From: Parabacteroides distasonis ATCC 8503
Lineage (GTDB): Bacteria; Bacteroidota; Bacteroidia; Bacteroidales; Tannerellaceae
Assembly (NCBI RefSeq): GCF_000012845.1
Contig: NC_009615.1
Span: 2,261,501 to 2,325,500 of the forward strand
DNA length: 64,000 nt
Direction: 5' to 3'
Shown: positions 7,691 to 16,765 of the stretch, one piece after another
Numbering within the stretch: position 1 is the stretch's first letter
Layout: the number at the start of each line of letters is the position of its first letter
The notes under the pieces: model-generated
Seen by the model: the letters and a program-made list of their open reading frames with translations, nothing else
What the model was told of the DNA's origin: nothing
Database searches by the model: none
Translations under genes and position numbers: made by a program

Positions 7691-8758
7691 ATGAAGAATA
7701 TAATCATTATAGCTAGTTTACTCCTCGGGATGCCGCTTATGGCACAAACCAAGGTGGTAAAAAAGAACGCCGTAAAAGCCAATAATTTCGGAATCACCTA
7801 CTCGTTGCCCAAGACCTCGCTAGTCGTAGACGCCGAAGTGACGAAAGTAACTTGCAAAGCCGGGCCTTACTATCAATATGCAGAGAAGTATCTAGGCGTA
7901 AAAGATGCAGTCACGGAAGATAAGATTTATTTCGATCTCGGAAAAATCAGTCTGATCAACCGGGGATTACCCGATGCGGATAATACCTATATCGTAGAAT
8001 TCAAGCAAGGTACGGTCGCCCCTTACGCTTATCTTACCGAAGATGGATTATTATGCTCGATAAACGCAGAATATACACCAGTTGAATCCGAGCTAGATGC
8101 CGCAAAGAAAAATAAAGGCTCCCAACAAAAAGTGACAGACACTTCCGTTTTCTCGGAGGAATTACTAATGGCAGGCTCCACCGCCAAACAAGCGGAGGTG
8201 GCCGCTAAACAAATTTACCGTATCCGGGAAAGCCGTTTGAACATCTTGACCGGCGAGGCGGATAATTTACCCCCCGATGGTGAAGCCATGAAACTGGTGA
8301 TCCAGCAATTGGAGGAGCAAGAAAAAGCATTAACAAACCTATTCACCGGAATCTTGACCAAAGAAACCGAGCATTATGAGGTAAGTATCATCCCCCACGA
8401 CAACTTAGATAAAGAGGTATTGTTCCGTTTCTCCAAACAGCTAGGTATCGTAGACGCTGACGATTTGGGCGGTACCCCTGTCTATATGAACTTGAAAGCG
8501 ACAGAAAGAGCTCCGATCCTTGATGCCAAGGAAGCCGAGAAGAAAGACAAATCATTGAAAGGAATCGTCTACAATGTTCCGGGAAAAGCCAGCATAGAAA
8601 TACTAATGAACAAAAAAACGCTCTACAAAGGAGAGGCCCAAATTACTCAATTCGGAACACGGGAAGGATTAGCCCCTGTTATGTTTGAGGATAAGAAAGC
8701 CCCCGTCAAAGTTCTTTTCTATCCGGAAACCGGCGCCATAAAGCAAATTATTCAATAA
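7691..8758 (+). CDS. DUF4831-family exported protein
   Basis: A 355-residue protein with a signal peptide ending at about residue 19 (LLLGMPLMAQ). The segment YSLPKTSLVVDAEVTKV followed by AGPYYQYAEKYLG is characteristic of the Bacteroidetes DUF4831 family, whose function is unknown. A middle helical stretch (about 155-225, KQAEVAAKQIYRIRESRLNIL) and a C-terminal beta-rich part follow. It has its own promoter and is followed 26 bases later by a POT transporter in the same direction, so the two may be co-transcribed. Nothing in the sequence names a ligand or enzyme activity. Confidence 0.85.
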   Translation: MKNIIIIASLLLGMPLMAQTKVVKKNAVKANNFGITYSLPKTSLVVDAEVTKVTCKAGPYYQYAEKYLGVKDAVTEDKIYFDLGKISLINRGLPDADNTYIVEFKQGTVAPYAYLTEDGLLCSINAEYTPVESELDAAKKNKGSQQKVTDTSVFSEELLMAGSTAKQAEVAAKQIYRIRESRLNILTGEADNLPPDGEAMKLVIQQLEEQEKALTNLFTGILTKETEHYEVSIIPHDNLDKEVLFRFSKQLGIVDADDLGGTPVYMNLKATERAPILDAKEAEKKDKSLKGIVYNVPGKASIEILMNKKTLYKGEAQITQFGTREGLAPVMFEDKKAPVKVLFYPETGAIKQIIQ

Positions 8759-8784
8759 GTATAAACTAATATTATCTAAAACAC

Positions 8785-10440
8785 ATGTTACAAGGACAAC
8801 CTAAAGGTCTCTATGCCCTAGCACTCGCGAACACGGGCGAACGCTTCGGTTATTACACGATGCTTGCGATTTTCACATTATTCTTGCAAGCGAAATTCGG
8901 CTATACGGCCGCTGAGACATCAACGATTTTCGCTAGCTTCTTAGCGTTCGTGTATTTTATGCCATTGATTGGCGGTATGATGGCCGATAAGTTCGGTTAT
9001 GGAAAGATGGTTACCTCGGGTATCATCATCATGTTTGTCGGTTATCTTTTATTAGCCATCCCAACAGATGCCGCCTCGGGAAAAATCATGATGTTCGGCT
9101 CGCTAGCGCTAATCGCTTGCGGTACCGGATTATTTAAAGGTAACTTACAGGTGATGGTAGGTAATCTTTATGATGCCCCGGAATATAGAAGTAAACGTGA
9201 CCAAGCCTTTAGTTTGTTTTATATGGCGATCAATATCGGTGCCATGTACGCGCCTACGGCTGCCACTAAAATGACAGACTGGATGTTGGGTAAGTATAAC
9301 CTTTTCTACGAGTCACAAATTCCGGCACTCGCTCACCAATTCTTAAACGGAACCATCTCCGCAGAGAACAAAGAGGCACTCGCCGCTCTGCAAAGCGCAC
9401 AAGGTTTCACCGGCGATATGGCTACGTTCTGTTCCACGTATATCGAGAAGTTGTCTGAGGCATACAACTATGGATTCGGTGTGGCTTGTATCTCATTGAT
9501 CATATCGATGGCTATCTATATGGGATTCCGCTCTACCTTTAAGCATGCGGATGTCAATACCAAACAAGCAAAGGCTTCCCACGCTCCGCAAGAGGAATTG
9601 TCACCTGCCGAGACGAAACAACGTATCACCGCCTTGCTGCTGGTATTCGCCGTGGTATTGTTCTTCTGGATGGCTTTCCATCAAAATGGTCTGACAATGA
9701 CGTTCTTTGCTCGCGACTATACGGCCAACCAAGTGACCGGACTGGATCGTATCGGCTTTGATGTGATTAACTTAACATTATTGGTTATCGCCGTGTATGG
9801 AGGATTCGCTATCGCACAATCCACAACGAGCAAAGGCAAAACGATCGCCGGCATCGTGACCGTGGCCGCATTAGCCGCTCTAGGTATCAAATATATGGCT
9901 ATGCCGGAAACCGTAACGATCCTTCCGCAGACCTTCCAGCAATTTAACCCGTTCTTCGTGGTTGTATTGACTCCGGTATCGTTGGCGATCTTTGGTTATC
10001 TGGCTAATAAGAAGAAAGAGCCGTCCGCTCCTCGTAAGATCGGATTGGGTATGATGATCGCCGCTTGCGGTTTCTTGATCTTAGCGATCGGTTCTATGGG
10101 CTTGCCTACACCGGACGCTTTAGCGGCAGATAGCAAATTGCAGGTATTGGTTTCTCCGAACTGGTTGATCTCGACTTATCTGGTATTGACCTTCGCCGAA
10201 TTATTGCTTTCTCCGATGGGTATCTCTTTCGTATCCAAAGTGGCTCCTCCTAAATACAAAGGTATGATGATGGGTGGTTGGTTCGTGGCTACGGCTATCG
10301 GTAACTATCTGGTCGCTATCATCGGTTATTTGTGGGGAAGCATGCAATTATGGATGGTATGGAGCGTGTTGATCGTTCTTTGCTTACTGTCTGCGTTGTT
10401 CATGTTCTCTATCATGAAGAAACTAGATAAAGTGGCTTGA
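8785..10440 (+). CDS. POT/PTR-family proton-coupled oligopeptide transporter
   Basis: A 551-residue major-facilitator-type importer of di- and tripeptides driven by the proton gradient. Features seen are the N-terminal GERFGYYTMLAIFTLFL helix, GGMMADKFGYGK after helix 2 and the PTR signature FSLFYMAINIGAMYAP near 150-165, with about 12-14 membrane helices in all. The usual ExxER motif of helix 1 is reduced: NTGER has Asn where the first Glu normally sits, so proton coupling may differ from the model proteins. A cytoplasmic insertion (about 255-275, KQAKASHAPQEELSPAE) separates the two bundles. No peptidase is adjacent. Confidence 0.9.
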   Translation: MLQGQPKGLYALALANTGERFGYYTMLAIFTLFLQAKFGYTAAETSTIFASFLAFVYFMPLIGGMMADKFGYGKMVTSGIIIMFVGYLLLAIPTDAASGKIMMFGSLALIACGTGLFKGNLQVMVGNLYDAPEYRSKRDQAFSLFYMAINIGAMYAPTAATKMTDWMLGKYNLFYESQIPALAHQFLNGTISAENKEALAALQSAQGFTGDMATFCSTYIEKLSEAYNYGFGVACISLIISMAIYMGFRSTFKHADVNTKQAKASHAPQEELSPAETKQRITALLLVFAVVLFFWMAFHQNGLTMTFFARDYTANQVTGLDRIGFDVINLTLLVIAVYGGFAIAQSTTSKGKTIAGIVTVAALAALGIKYMAMPETVTILPQTFQQFNPFFVVVLTPVSLAIFGYLANKKKEPSAPRKIGLGMMIAACGFLILAIGSMGLPTPDALAADSKLQVLVSPNWLISTYLVLTFAELLLSPMGISFVSKVAPPKYKGMMMGGWFVATAIGNYLVAIIGYLWGSMQLWMVWSVLIVLCLLSALFMFSIMKKLDKVA

Positions 10441-10468
10441 CAATTGAGAATTGAGAATTGAAAATTAG
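10441..10468 (+). repeat. Short tandem AATTGAGA-type repeat
   Basis: Three imperfect copies of an AATTGA(G/A)A unit directly follow the POT gene stop. There is no stem structure. Confidence 0.5.
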
Positions 10469-10471
10469 AGG

Positions 10472-10936
10472 ATGAGGAAGTCGTATACATATCGTTCGCA
10501 GGCACTCCGTTTCAGAAGATGGAGCCGGAAGGCGTATGCGGCTTTCATCAGTATACAGAGGGCTGTTACGATCGGACAATTATCCTTTTCCGTAGCCGAT
10601 CGCTTCGAAAAAAAGAACCAGTCTTTACATACCGGTATCGGTACGTTCACGGACGGATTTTTCGAAGAGGATAACGAGGAGAGGGAGAATACCGAGGAGA
10701 ACAAACGGAGCCTCGCGGTATCGCATGGACTGTTTACGGCATTACTCCCGGTATTGGTATCAAATGAGATCGCTCATCCGGCTCATCGTGTAGCTCACTA
10801 TACATTATATAATATAGTAAAGGCGGGAAGTATTCTTTCGGATACTTTCCGCCTTTCTTATTTCCATCCGGTTGTAGAGACGGGACGTGCCCCGTCTCTA
10901 CAACTGGGTATATATATACACGGAATTATTAAATGA
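10472..10936 (+). CDS. Hypothetical small basic protein or leader ORF upstream of the biotin operon
   Basis: A 154-residue frame. The first half is strongly basic and looks protein-like (MRKSYTYRSQALRFRRWSRK, then AYAAFISIQRAVTIGQLSFSVAD), then becomes acidic (FFEEDNEERENTEENK). I recognise no domain. The second half reads through a 15-bp terminator hairpin (10819-10856) and a dispersed palindromic repeat (10871-10904), which give the low-complexity tail VVETGRAPSLQLGIYIHG. That tail is unlikely to be selected protein. Either the ORF is real with an accidental tail, or it is a leader whose translation affects the terminator before bioB. It ends six bases before the bioB ATG. Confidence 0.45.
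   Translation: MRKSYTYRSQALRFRRWSRKAYAAFISIQRAVTIGQLSFSVADRFEKKNQSLHTGIGTFTDGFFEEDNEERENTEENKRSLAVSHGLFTALLPVLVSNEIAHPAHRVAHYTLYNIVKAGSILSDTFRLSYFHPVVETGRAPSLQLGIYIHGIIK
10819..10860 (+). terminator. Strong hairpin terminator 87 bases upstream of bioB
   Basis: A 15-bp stem with one G-T wobble (10819-10833 with 10842-10856) and an 8-base loop is followed by CTTATTT. It lies inside the preceding small reading frame, which makes attenuation of the bio operon possible. Confidence 0.75.
10871..10904. repeat. Dispersed palindromic repeat, copy 1
   Basis: GTTGTAGAGACGGGA...CCCGTCTCTACAAC forms a near-perfect hairpin. The same element recurs at 14361-14412, 59829-59866 and 62531-62566, with a remnant at 13208-13221. 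Confidence 0.85.
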
Positions 10937-10942
10937 GAGAAA

Positions 10943-11926
10943 ATGACAATAGAAGAAGCAAAGCAGCACATCCTAGAGGGTGGGAAGATTACTGAGGAAC
11001 AGGCTTTAAGCTTGGCGAATCACCCGGACAAAGAGGCGCTTTACGAGGCCGCCCACCAAATCACCCGCCATTTTATGGGGAATAAGTTCGACACTTGTTC
11101 CATCATCAACGCCAAAAGCGGTAATTGCAGCGAGGATTGTAAATGGTGCGCACAATCGGGACATTACAAGACCCTCGTAAACTTATATCCTTTGCTTCCG
11201 GCCAAGGAATGTGTCTATCATGCGGTATATAACCGGAAACAGGGTATCCGGCGTTTTGCCTTGGTGACTAGCGGTAAGCGAGTATCGGATAAAGAATTGG
11301 AACAGATCACCGATACGATCCGGCAAATCAAGCGGCAAAGCGATATTAAATGCTGTGCCTCCATGGGATTGCTAACCCGCTCCCAACTCCAATCGCTTTA
11401 CGATAGCGGAGTGGAGAATTATCACTGCAATATCGAGACTGCCCCTTCCTATTTCCGTCAACTCTGTTCCACGCATACGATTGAGCAGAAGATGGAAACC
11501 ATCCATACCGCCCGGGAAATCGGTTTCCGCATCTGCTGCGGTGGTATTATCGGCATGGGCGAGACGATGAAGGAGCGAATCGAGATGGCTTGTTTCTTAC
11601 AGAAAGAAGGTGTCTTATCCATCCCTCTCAATTTATTACAGCCGATACCGGGAACTCCTATGGAGAATACACAGATCCTAGAAGAAGAGGAATGGCTAAC
11701 AACGATCGCCCTTTTCCGCTTGATCAATCCAAACGCATTTCTCCGTTTCTCCGGCGGACGGGCACAATTAAGCGAGGTCACGCAACGGAAATCCCTACAT
11801 ATAGGGATTAACTCCGCGATCATCGGAGACTTATTAACGACTATCGGAAGCAAGGTAGAGGAAGACAAAGTCTTATTTACCTCCGAAGGCTATTCACTCA
11901 CCGAAAACACCGATTGGGAAAAATGA
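10943..11926 (+). CDS. bioB: Biotin synthase
   Basis: A radical-SAM enzyme that inserts sulfur into dethiobiotin, the last step of biotin synthesis. The 327-residue protein has the CxxxCxxC motif in [15 protein letters not shown] (Cys62, 66, 69), which binds the 4Fe-4S cluster and SAM. The second-cluster region is represented by [18 protein letters not shown] and [14 protein letters not shown], with the conserved ending [14 protein letters not shown]. Length and motifs fit the family. The ATG at 10943 follows a purine-rich GAGAGAAA. It is first in bioB-A-F-G-C-(gap)-D, and its stop overlaps the bioA start (ATGA). Confidence 0.96.
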   Translation: MTIEEAKQHILEGGKITEEQALSLANHPDKEALYEAAHQITRHFMGNKFDTCSIINAKSGNCSEDCKWCAQSGHYKTLVNLYPLLPAKECVYHAVYNRKQGIRRFALVTSGKRVSDKELEQITDTIRQIKRQSDIKCCASMGLLTRSQLQSLYDSGVENYHCNIETAPSYFRQLCSTHTIEQKMETIHTAREIGFRICCGGIIGMGETMKERIEMACFLQKEGVLSIPLNLLQPIPGTPMENTQILEEEEWLTTIALFRLINPNAFLRFSGGRAQLSEVTQRKSLHIGINSAIIGDLLTTIGSKVEEDKVLFTSEGYSLTENTDWEK

Positions 11927-13203
11927 CAACAACCGAACTTTTACAATACGACCGGGATCATCTATGGCATCCCTACACCTCGACCATCGATCCACTTCCC
12001 GTCTATCCGGTATCCAAAGCGGAGGGCGTAACGATAACCCTTGCGGACGGCAGGGAGCTAATAGACGGAATGTCTTCTTGGTGGGCGGCAGTCCACGGAT
12101 ACAACCATCCGGTACTTAACGCGGCGGCTAAAGCCCAATTGGATAAGATGAGTCATATCATGTTCGGGGGATTCACGCACGAGCCGGCTGTCGAGTTGAC
12201 CGCTAAATTATTACCGCTATTGCCCCCTTCTCTAGAAAAGATATTCCTAGCGGATAGCGGCTCGGTCGCCGTGGAGGTAGCCTTAAAGATGGCGATCCAA
12301 TACTGGCAGTCCAAAGGCATACCGGGAAAACATACCTTCGCCACGATCCGTAGCGGTTATCACGGGGATACTTGGCACGCCATGTCGGTATGCGATCCGG
12401 TGACGGGTATGCATGGGATCTTCTCCGGAAGCCTACCCATCCAATACTTCATACCTCAACCTTCGGTCCGATTCGGCGAGGAATGGAGAGAGGAGGCCAT
12501 GGCTCCCTTGCGGGATTTACTAGAGCGGCATGCCGACGAGATCGCCGCCTTGATCTTGGAACCGGTCGTACAGGGGGCAGGAGGCATGTATTTCTACTCC
12601 CCCACTTTCCTCGTTCGTGCCCGGGAACTTTGCGAGCGGTATAACGTCTTATTGATATTCGACGAGATAGCGACTGGCTTCGGGCGTACCGGAAAGTTGT
12701 TCGCATGGGAACATGCGGGAGTCGAACCCGATATCATGTGTATCGGAAAGGCATTGACGGGAGGTTATCTTACGCTTTCCGCCACGATCACGACAAAGCC
12801 GATAGCCGACACGATCTGTTCCGGCGAGGCGGGATGCTTTATGCATGGACCTACGTTTATGGGAAATCCCTTGGCATGCGCTATCGCTTCGGCCTCGATC
12901 TCTTTATTGATCGCCAGTCACTGGCAGGAGAAAGTGAAGCTTATAGAGGAGCAATTGCGGGCGGAGTTAGCGCCAGCCGCCAAGCTGCCTGAAGTCGCTG
13001 AGGTACGGGTATTGGGGGCGATCGGGGTTATCGAGATGAAGCATCCGGTGGATATGGCGGTATTGCAACGTCGATTCGTAGAGGAAGGGATATGGGTACG
13101 TCCATTCGGACGGCTGGTTTATCTCATGCCTCCTTTCGTTATCTCCACGTATGAACTATCCAGACTAACCTCCGGATTATTGAGAGTATTAACGCATAAT
13201 TAA
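11923..13203 (+). CDS. bioA: Adenosylmethionine-8-amino-7-oxononanoate aminotransferase
   Basis: A PLP-dependent aminotransferase that converts KAPA to DAPA with SAM as amino donor. I chose the ATG at 11923, which overlaps the bioB stop as ATGA; an in-frame ATG at 11914 would add three residues. The sequence shows [23 protein letters not shown], the PLP-binding [41 protein letters not shown] and the lysine loop [11 protein letters not shown] with Lys276 forming the Schiff base. The SSWW motif distinguishes BioA from other class III aminotransferases. At 427 residues it has the normal length. Confidence 0.96.
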   Translation: MTTTELLQYDRDHLWHPYTSTIDPLPVYPVSKAEGVTITLADGRELIDGMSSWWAAVHGYNHPVLNAAAKAQLDKMSHIMFGGFTHEPAVELTAKLLPLLPPSLEKIFLADSGSVAVEVALKMAIQYWQSKGIPGKHTFATIRSGYHGDTWHAMSVCDPVTGMHGIFSGSLPIQYFIPQPSVRFGEEWREEAMAPLRDLLERHADEIAALILEPVVQGAGGMYFYSPTFLVRARELCERYNVLLIFDEIATGFGRTGKLFAWEHAGVEPDIMCIGKALTGGYLTLSATITTKPIADTICSGEAGCFMHGPTFMGNPLACAIASASISLLIASHWQEKVKLIEEQLRAELAPAAKLPEVAEVRVLGAIGVIEMKHPVDMAVLQRRFVEEGIWVRPFGRLVYLMPPFVISTYELSRLTSGLLRVLTHN

Positions 13204-13207
13204 CATA

Positions 13208-13221
13208 TCTACAACCGGGTA
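13208..13221. repeat. Remnant of the dispersed palindromic repeat between bioA and bioF
   Basis: TCTACAACCGGGTA matches the right end of the copies at 59829 and 62531, including the CGGGT tail. The hairpin itself is absent. Confidence 0.5.
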
Positions 13222-13233
13222 ATATATAGATAT

Positions 13234-14427
13234 ATGAAATCATATAACGAGCAACTTACGGCTTTACGAGCCTCCGGGAATCTTAGGCACCTACCGGAAG
13301 TCGAGCATCAAGGAATATGGATATTAAAAGAGGGAATGCGTATGCTGAATCTCTCTTCCAACGATTATCTTGGATTAGCCAGCCGGCAGGATTTACAAGA
13401 GGAGTTTCAAGCATCCACACAAGACCGCTTCTATCCCTACTCCTCCTCATCATCCCGCTTGCTGACGGGTAATTTCTCCGTCTATACGAAACTGGAGAAA
13501 CAGATCGCCCGCTCCTTCGACCGGGAAGCCGCATTGATCTTCAATAGCGGCTATCATGCCAACACCGGAATCCTCCCGGCCTTAACCGATAAACAGACCT
13601 TATTACTCGCCGACAAGCTGGTGCACGCCAGCATCATCGATGGCATCTTGTTGAGTGGCTCCCCATTCCTCCGTTACCGCCACAACGACTATGACCAACT
13701 GGAACGCCTCGTACAAAAGAACGCCTGTCAATACGAGACGATCATCATCTTGACCGAAAGCATTTTCAGCATGGACGGGGATGTAGCGGATTTAAACCGC
13801 CTGATAGCTATCAAAAGGCAATATCCCAATATCCTATTGTACGTAGACGAGGCTCATGCCATCGGAGCCCGTGGAAAGACGGGGCTAGGTATCGCCGAGG
13901 AACAAAGTTGTATCCAAGAGATCGATCTATTGGTCGGTACTTTCGGCAAGGCGTTAGCGTCTATGGGGGCCTATTTGGTTTGTTCCCGTACGATACGGGA
14001 ATATCTGGTCAATACGATGCGACCGCTCATATTCAGTACGGCCCTGCCACCGTTCCAAATCGCATGGACTTCCTTCATCTGGGAGCAACTCCCCTCGTTC
14101 ACGAAGGAACGGGAGAATCTTCTAGCATATAGCCGATTGCTGGCGGAGGCTTTAACGGGCAAAGGAGGCGAGATCAGCCAAAGCCACATCATCCCTTTCA
14201 TTGTGGGAGAGAGCGAGGATTGCGTACGGAAAGCGGAAGAGCTACAACGAAAAGGCTTCTACTGCCTCCCCGTTCGCCCGCCGACAGTGCCCAAAGGTAC
14301 CTCCCGTATCCGCTTCTCCCTTACGGCAAACCTCACAATAAAAAATATTCATCAACTGATTGTAGAGACGGGGCGTGCCTTGTCTCCCACCGGGACATGC
14401 CCCGTCTCTACACCCCCGGATAGATAA
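13234..14427 (+). CDS. bioF: 8-amino-7-oxononanoate synthase with a repeat-derived C-terminal tail
   Basis: A PLP enzyme that condenses pimeloyl-ACP with alanine to give KAPA. Motifs: LNLSSNDYLGLA, SSSSRLLTGNF, FNSGYHAN, DKLVHASIIDG, ESIFSMDGDVADL, YVDEAHAIGARG and the lysine loop VGTFGKALASMG (Lys239). The catalytic body ends near residue 376 (IKNIHQLIVE). The final residues, TGRALSPTGTCPVSTPPDR, are encoded by a dispersed palindromic repeat at 14361-14412, so the repeat has replaced or extended the natural end of the protein. The tail is outside the active site, so activity is probably kept. The gene follows bioA after 30 bases. Confidence 0.95.
   Translation: MKSYNEQLTALRASGNLRHLPEVEHQGIWILKEGMRMLNLSSNDYLGLASRQDLQEEFQASTQDRFYPYSSSSSRLLTGNFSVYTKLEKQIARSFDREAALIFNSGYHANTGILPALTDKQTLLLADKLVHASIIDGILLSGSPFLRYRHNDYDQLERLVQKNACQYETIIILTESIFSMDGDVADLNRLIAIKRQYPNILLYVDEAHAIGARGKTGLGIAEEQSCIQEIDLLVGTFGKALASMGAYLVCSRTIREYLVNTMRPLIFSTALPPFQIAWTSFIWEQLPSFTKERENLLAYSRLLAEALTGKGGEISQSHIIPFIVGESEDCVRKAEELQRKGFYCLPVRPPTVPKGTSRIRFSLTANLTIKNIHQLIVETGRALSPTGTCPVSTPPDR
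14361..14412. repeat. Dispersed palindromic repeat, copy 2 (compound), inside the 3' end of bioF
   Basis: The outer arms TGTAGAGACGGGGC and GCCCCGTCTCTACA flank a second, degenerate inner pair (GTGCCTTGTCTCCC / CGGGACATG). It looks like two copies fused or nested. It is translated as the BioF C-terminus. Confidence 0.8.
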
Positions 14428-14440
14428 CTGGATAGATAGT

Positions 14441-15106
14441 ATGTATATAGATAAGATAATAAATAAGCTATCCCCTAGTCTGATCCTCTGTCTCGCCGGC
14501 TGGTCCACCTCGCCGGAGCTTTTCCGCCATCTGGAAGTACCGGAGCAGACAGACCTATGGATTGCCTACGATTACAGGACGCTCGCATTCGAAGAGACAT
14601 TCGCCCCCTATAAAGAGGTACATCTGGTCGCTTGGTCTCTAGGCGTATGGGTAGCCACCCGACTCTGGGCAGGCCACCGATCCTTTACCACGGCGACCGC
14701 CCTGAACGGTACCCCTTTTCCCATGCACGATACGCTAGGCATCCCGACCGCGATCTTCGAGGGAACCCTCCATCATATCAGCGAGGAAGGTATGCGTCGC
14801 TTTAACCGCAGGATGTGCGGAGACAAGGAGACATTCAATTGCTATTCGGAACTCTCACCACGTCCGCTGGAGGAGATCAAGGAGGAACTGGAATCTCTAT
14901 ATAATCAGATCCTCCCGGAAAAGCTCGAATCAGCCGATCCGCGGATATCCGCCTTCTGGGATCAAGCCATCCTGTCCACCGAAGATAAGATATTCCCGGC
15001 AACCAACCTCCGGAACTACTGGCAAGGCCGTTGCCCCATCCAAGAGATCAAGGCGCCTCATCTTCCTTTTTACCACTATCAATCATGGAACGAATTATGG
15101 AAGTAA
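14441..15106 (+). CDS. bioG: Pimeloyl-ACP methyl ester esterase, BioG type
   Basis: An alpha/beta-hydrolase that removes the methyl group from pimeloyl-ACP methyl ester once the chain is built, so BioF can use it. The 221-residue protein has the family start LILCLAGWSTSPELF and the nucleophile elbow HLVAWSLGVWVA (Ser). The ending APHLPFYHYQSWNELW carries the likely catalytic His. I chose the ATG at 14441 because the frame upstream of it (to 14375) is translated repeat. It takes the place of E. coli BioH. Its last bases overlap the bioC start. Confidence 0.9.
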   Translation: MYIDKIINKLSPSLILCLAGWSTSPELFRHLEVPEQTDLWIAYDYRTLAFEETFAPYKEVHLVAWSLGVWVATRLWAGHRSFTTATALNGTPFPMHDTLGIPTAIFEGTLHHISEEGMRRFNRRMCGDKETFNCYSELSPRPLEEIKEELESLYNQILPEKLESADPRISAFWDQAILSTEDKIFPATNLRNYWQGRCPIQEIKAPHLPFYHYQSWNELWK

Positions 15107-15858
15107 TCGAACAAGAACGGATCCGCCGGCGTTTCAGCCAAGCGGTGAATACATACGACGATCACGCGGATGCCCAGAAACGGATATGCGCCCATCTGGT
15201 ACAGCTATTGACCGTATACACCTCCTCTCATTTCCGCAGGGTGCTGGAAATCGGTTGCGGAAGCGGCGGATTCACCCGTTTATTAAAACAAGAATGCCAA
15301 ATCGAGGAATGGGTACTCAACGATCTTTGCGAGACTTGGCAAAGCGCCATCGAGGAGTTGTTTCCTTCCGCCACTCCTCTATTCTTGGCCGGTGATGCCG
15401 AGCGACTGGCTTTTCCCGGCACGTTCGACTTGATTGCCTCGGCCTCCGCCCTGCAATGGATGAAAGACCTTCCACGTTTCCTCCATAAGCTATCGTCCAC
15501 CCTATCGCCCGGAGGCATGCTGGCTTTCAACACCTTCACGCCAGACAACCTTCACGAGATCAAGGAACTGACCGGAGAAGGGCTCACCTATCCTACCGCC
15601 GGACAATTAAGGGAGTGGTTATCCACCTACTTCCAGATCGTCCATGAAGAGGAAGGAAATATCGCCCTGACCTTCCGGCACCCGCTGGAGGTGCTAAGAC
15701 ATCTAAAGTACACGGGGGTCACGGCCAACGCCTCTTGCGTCTGGACACGGGGAAAACAGGAACGTTTCTGCCGGGATTATCAAGAGAGATTCCCCTCGGC
15801 GGATGGTGGGGTCACATTAACTTACCGTCCACTCTATATCTTAGTGGTCAAAAGATAA
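15085..15858 (+). CDS. bioC: Malonyl-ACP O-methyltransferase
   Basis: A SAM-dependent methyltransferase that caps malonyl-ACP so that fatty-acid synthase can build the pimeloyl chain. The frame opens at 15031, but MERIMEVIEQERIRRRFSQA from the ATG at 15085 is the natural start; ATG at 15097 is an alternative. It shows the BioC N-terminus RRFSQAVNTYDDHADAQ and the SAM loop VLEIGCGSGGFTRLL, followed by DLIASASALQWMKDL and GGMLAFNTF. It has 257 residues and overlaps the end of bioG by 22 bases, so the two are translationally coupled. Confidence 0.93.
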   Translation: MERIMEVIEQERIRRRFSQAVNTYDDHADAQKRICAHLVQLLTVYTSSHFRRVLEIGCGSGGFTRLLKQECQIEEWVLNDLCETWQSAIEELFPSATPLFLAGDAERLAFPGTFDLIASASALQWMKDLPRFLHKLSSTLSPGGMLAFNTFTPDNLHEIKELTGEGLTYPTAGQLREWLSTYFQIVHEEEGNIALTFRHPLEVLRHLKYTGVTANASCVWTRGKQERFCRDYQERFPSADGGVTLTYRPLYILVVKR

Positions 15859-15867
15859 AGGTGAGGT

Positions 15868-16055
15868 AGGTCGCCTCTTCCGAGGTATTGATCCTTTCAC
15901 CTATATGATATGATCGTATCACAAGGGTGAAACGATCTTTTCACCTAGGTGATACGTTCTTTTCACAAAGGTGAAAAGATCAATAGCGCAGAAGAAAAGG
16001 AATAAATCTCTTAGAGACAAGGAGTAATATCCATAGAGACAAAAGATTAATCAAG
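15868..16055. repeat. 22-bp-period dyad repeat cluster 1, between bioC and bioD
   Basis: Four consecutive 22-bp units (starts 15890, 15912, 15934, 15956) begin with GATC or GTTC. Each centres on an imperfect dyad of the form TTTCACC..GGTGA. A fifth, divergent unit with its own dyad (CCTC...GAGG) may precede it at 15868. TAGAGACAA recurs at 16012 and 16034, again 22 bp apart. The 219-base gap holds no ORF. Function unknown. Confidence 0.75.
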
Positions 16056-16077
16056 CAACTATTTAAACAACAGAACA

Positions 16078-16758
16078 ATGAACCATCAAACGAAAGAAAA
16101 TGTATTATTTATCTCCGGCATAGACACGAACGTCGGAAAGACCGTAGCCACCGGAATGATCGCCAAGGCATTGGCGAAAGCCGGAAAGAAAGTGATCACC
16201 CAAAAGATGATACAGACCGGATGCGAGCACGTATCGGAGGATATCGAGGCACACCGCCAAATCCAAGGGCTCCCCTTTACCGACGAGGATACGCAAGGAC
16301 TGACTTGTCCTTATATCTTCACCTATCCCTGCTCTCCTCATATGGCGGCGGCGAAAGATGGAAGACGTATCGATTTAGACACGATCACCCAAGCCACTCG
16401 GCGATTGCGAGAGACCTACGAGTATGTATTACTGGAAGGAGCTGGAGGACTGATGGTTCCGAACGACATGGAATCCCTCACGATCGATTATGTAAAGGAA
16501 CAGGCGTATCCCTTGATACTTGTCACGTCCGGCAAGCTGGGAAGTATCAATCATACTTTGCTCAGCCTGTACGCCTGCGAACGATACGGCATCGAGGTAA
16601 AAGCCATCGTCTATAACCAATATCCAAGCATCGACCCACTGATCGAGGCGAATACCTTGGAGTATCTAAAGGCCAAATTCCCGGAGATCCCCTTAATCCT
16701 CCTTCCGGAAATGAAAAAGGGAAGCGAGGAGCTTCCCGATATTCGCCCGTTGCTATAA
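16078..16758 (+). CDS. bioD: Dethiobiotin synthetase
   Basis: An ATP-dependent carboxylase that closes the ureido ring of dethiobiotin from DAPA and CO2. The 226-residue protein has the P-loop GIDTNVGKT (residues 14-22) and the DAPA-binding KMIQTGC. It also shows PHMAA, LEGAGGLMVPN (the GAGG Walker-B-like loop) and LVTSGKLGSINHTLL. The position, 219 bases after bioC, suggests it belongs to the bio operon but is separated from it by a block of 22-bp repeats. It converges with the YkvA-like gene, only seven bases away, with no clear terminator between. Confidence 0.95.
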   Translation: MNHQTKENVLFISGIDTNVGKTVATGMIAKALAKAGKKVITQKMIQTGCEHVSEDIEAHRQIQGLPFTDEDTQGLTCPYIFTYPCSPHMAAAKDGRRIDLDTITQATRRLRETYEYVLLEGAGGLMVPNDMESLTIDYVKEQAYPLILVTSGKLGSINHTLLSLYACERYGIEVKAIVYNQYPSIDPLIEANTLEYLKAKFPEIPLILLPEMKKGSEELPDIRPLL

Positions 16759-16765
16759 CGCCCTA

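Noticed and set aside
14375..14440. Longer bioG start in the repeat upstream
   Set aside because: The first 22 codons translate the palindromic repeat; the ATG at 14441 begins the natural N-terminus.
15868..16055. CRISPR array
   Set aside because: Units are contiguous at 22 bp and diverged, with no constant repeat plus variable spacer, and no cas gene is near.
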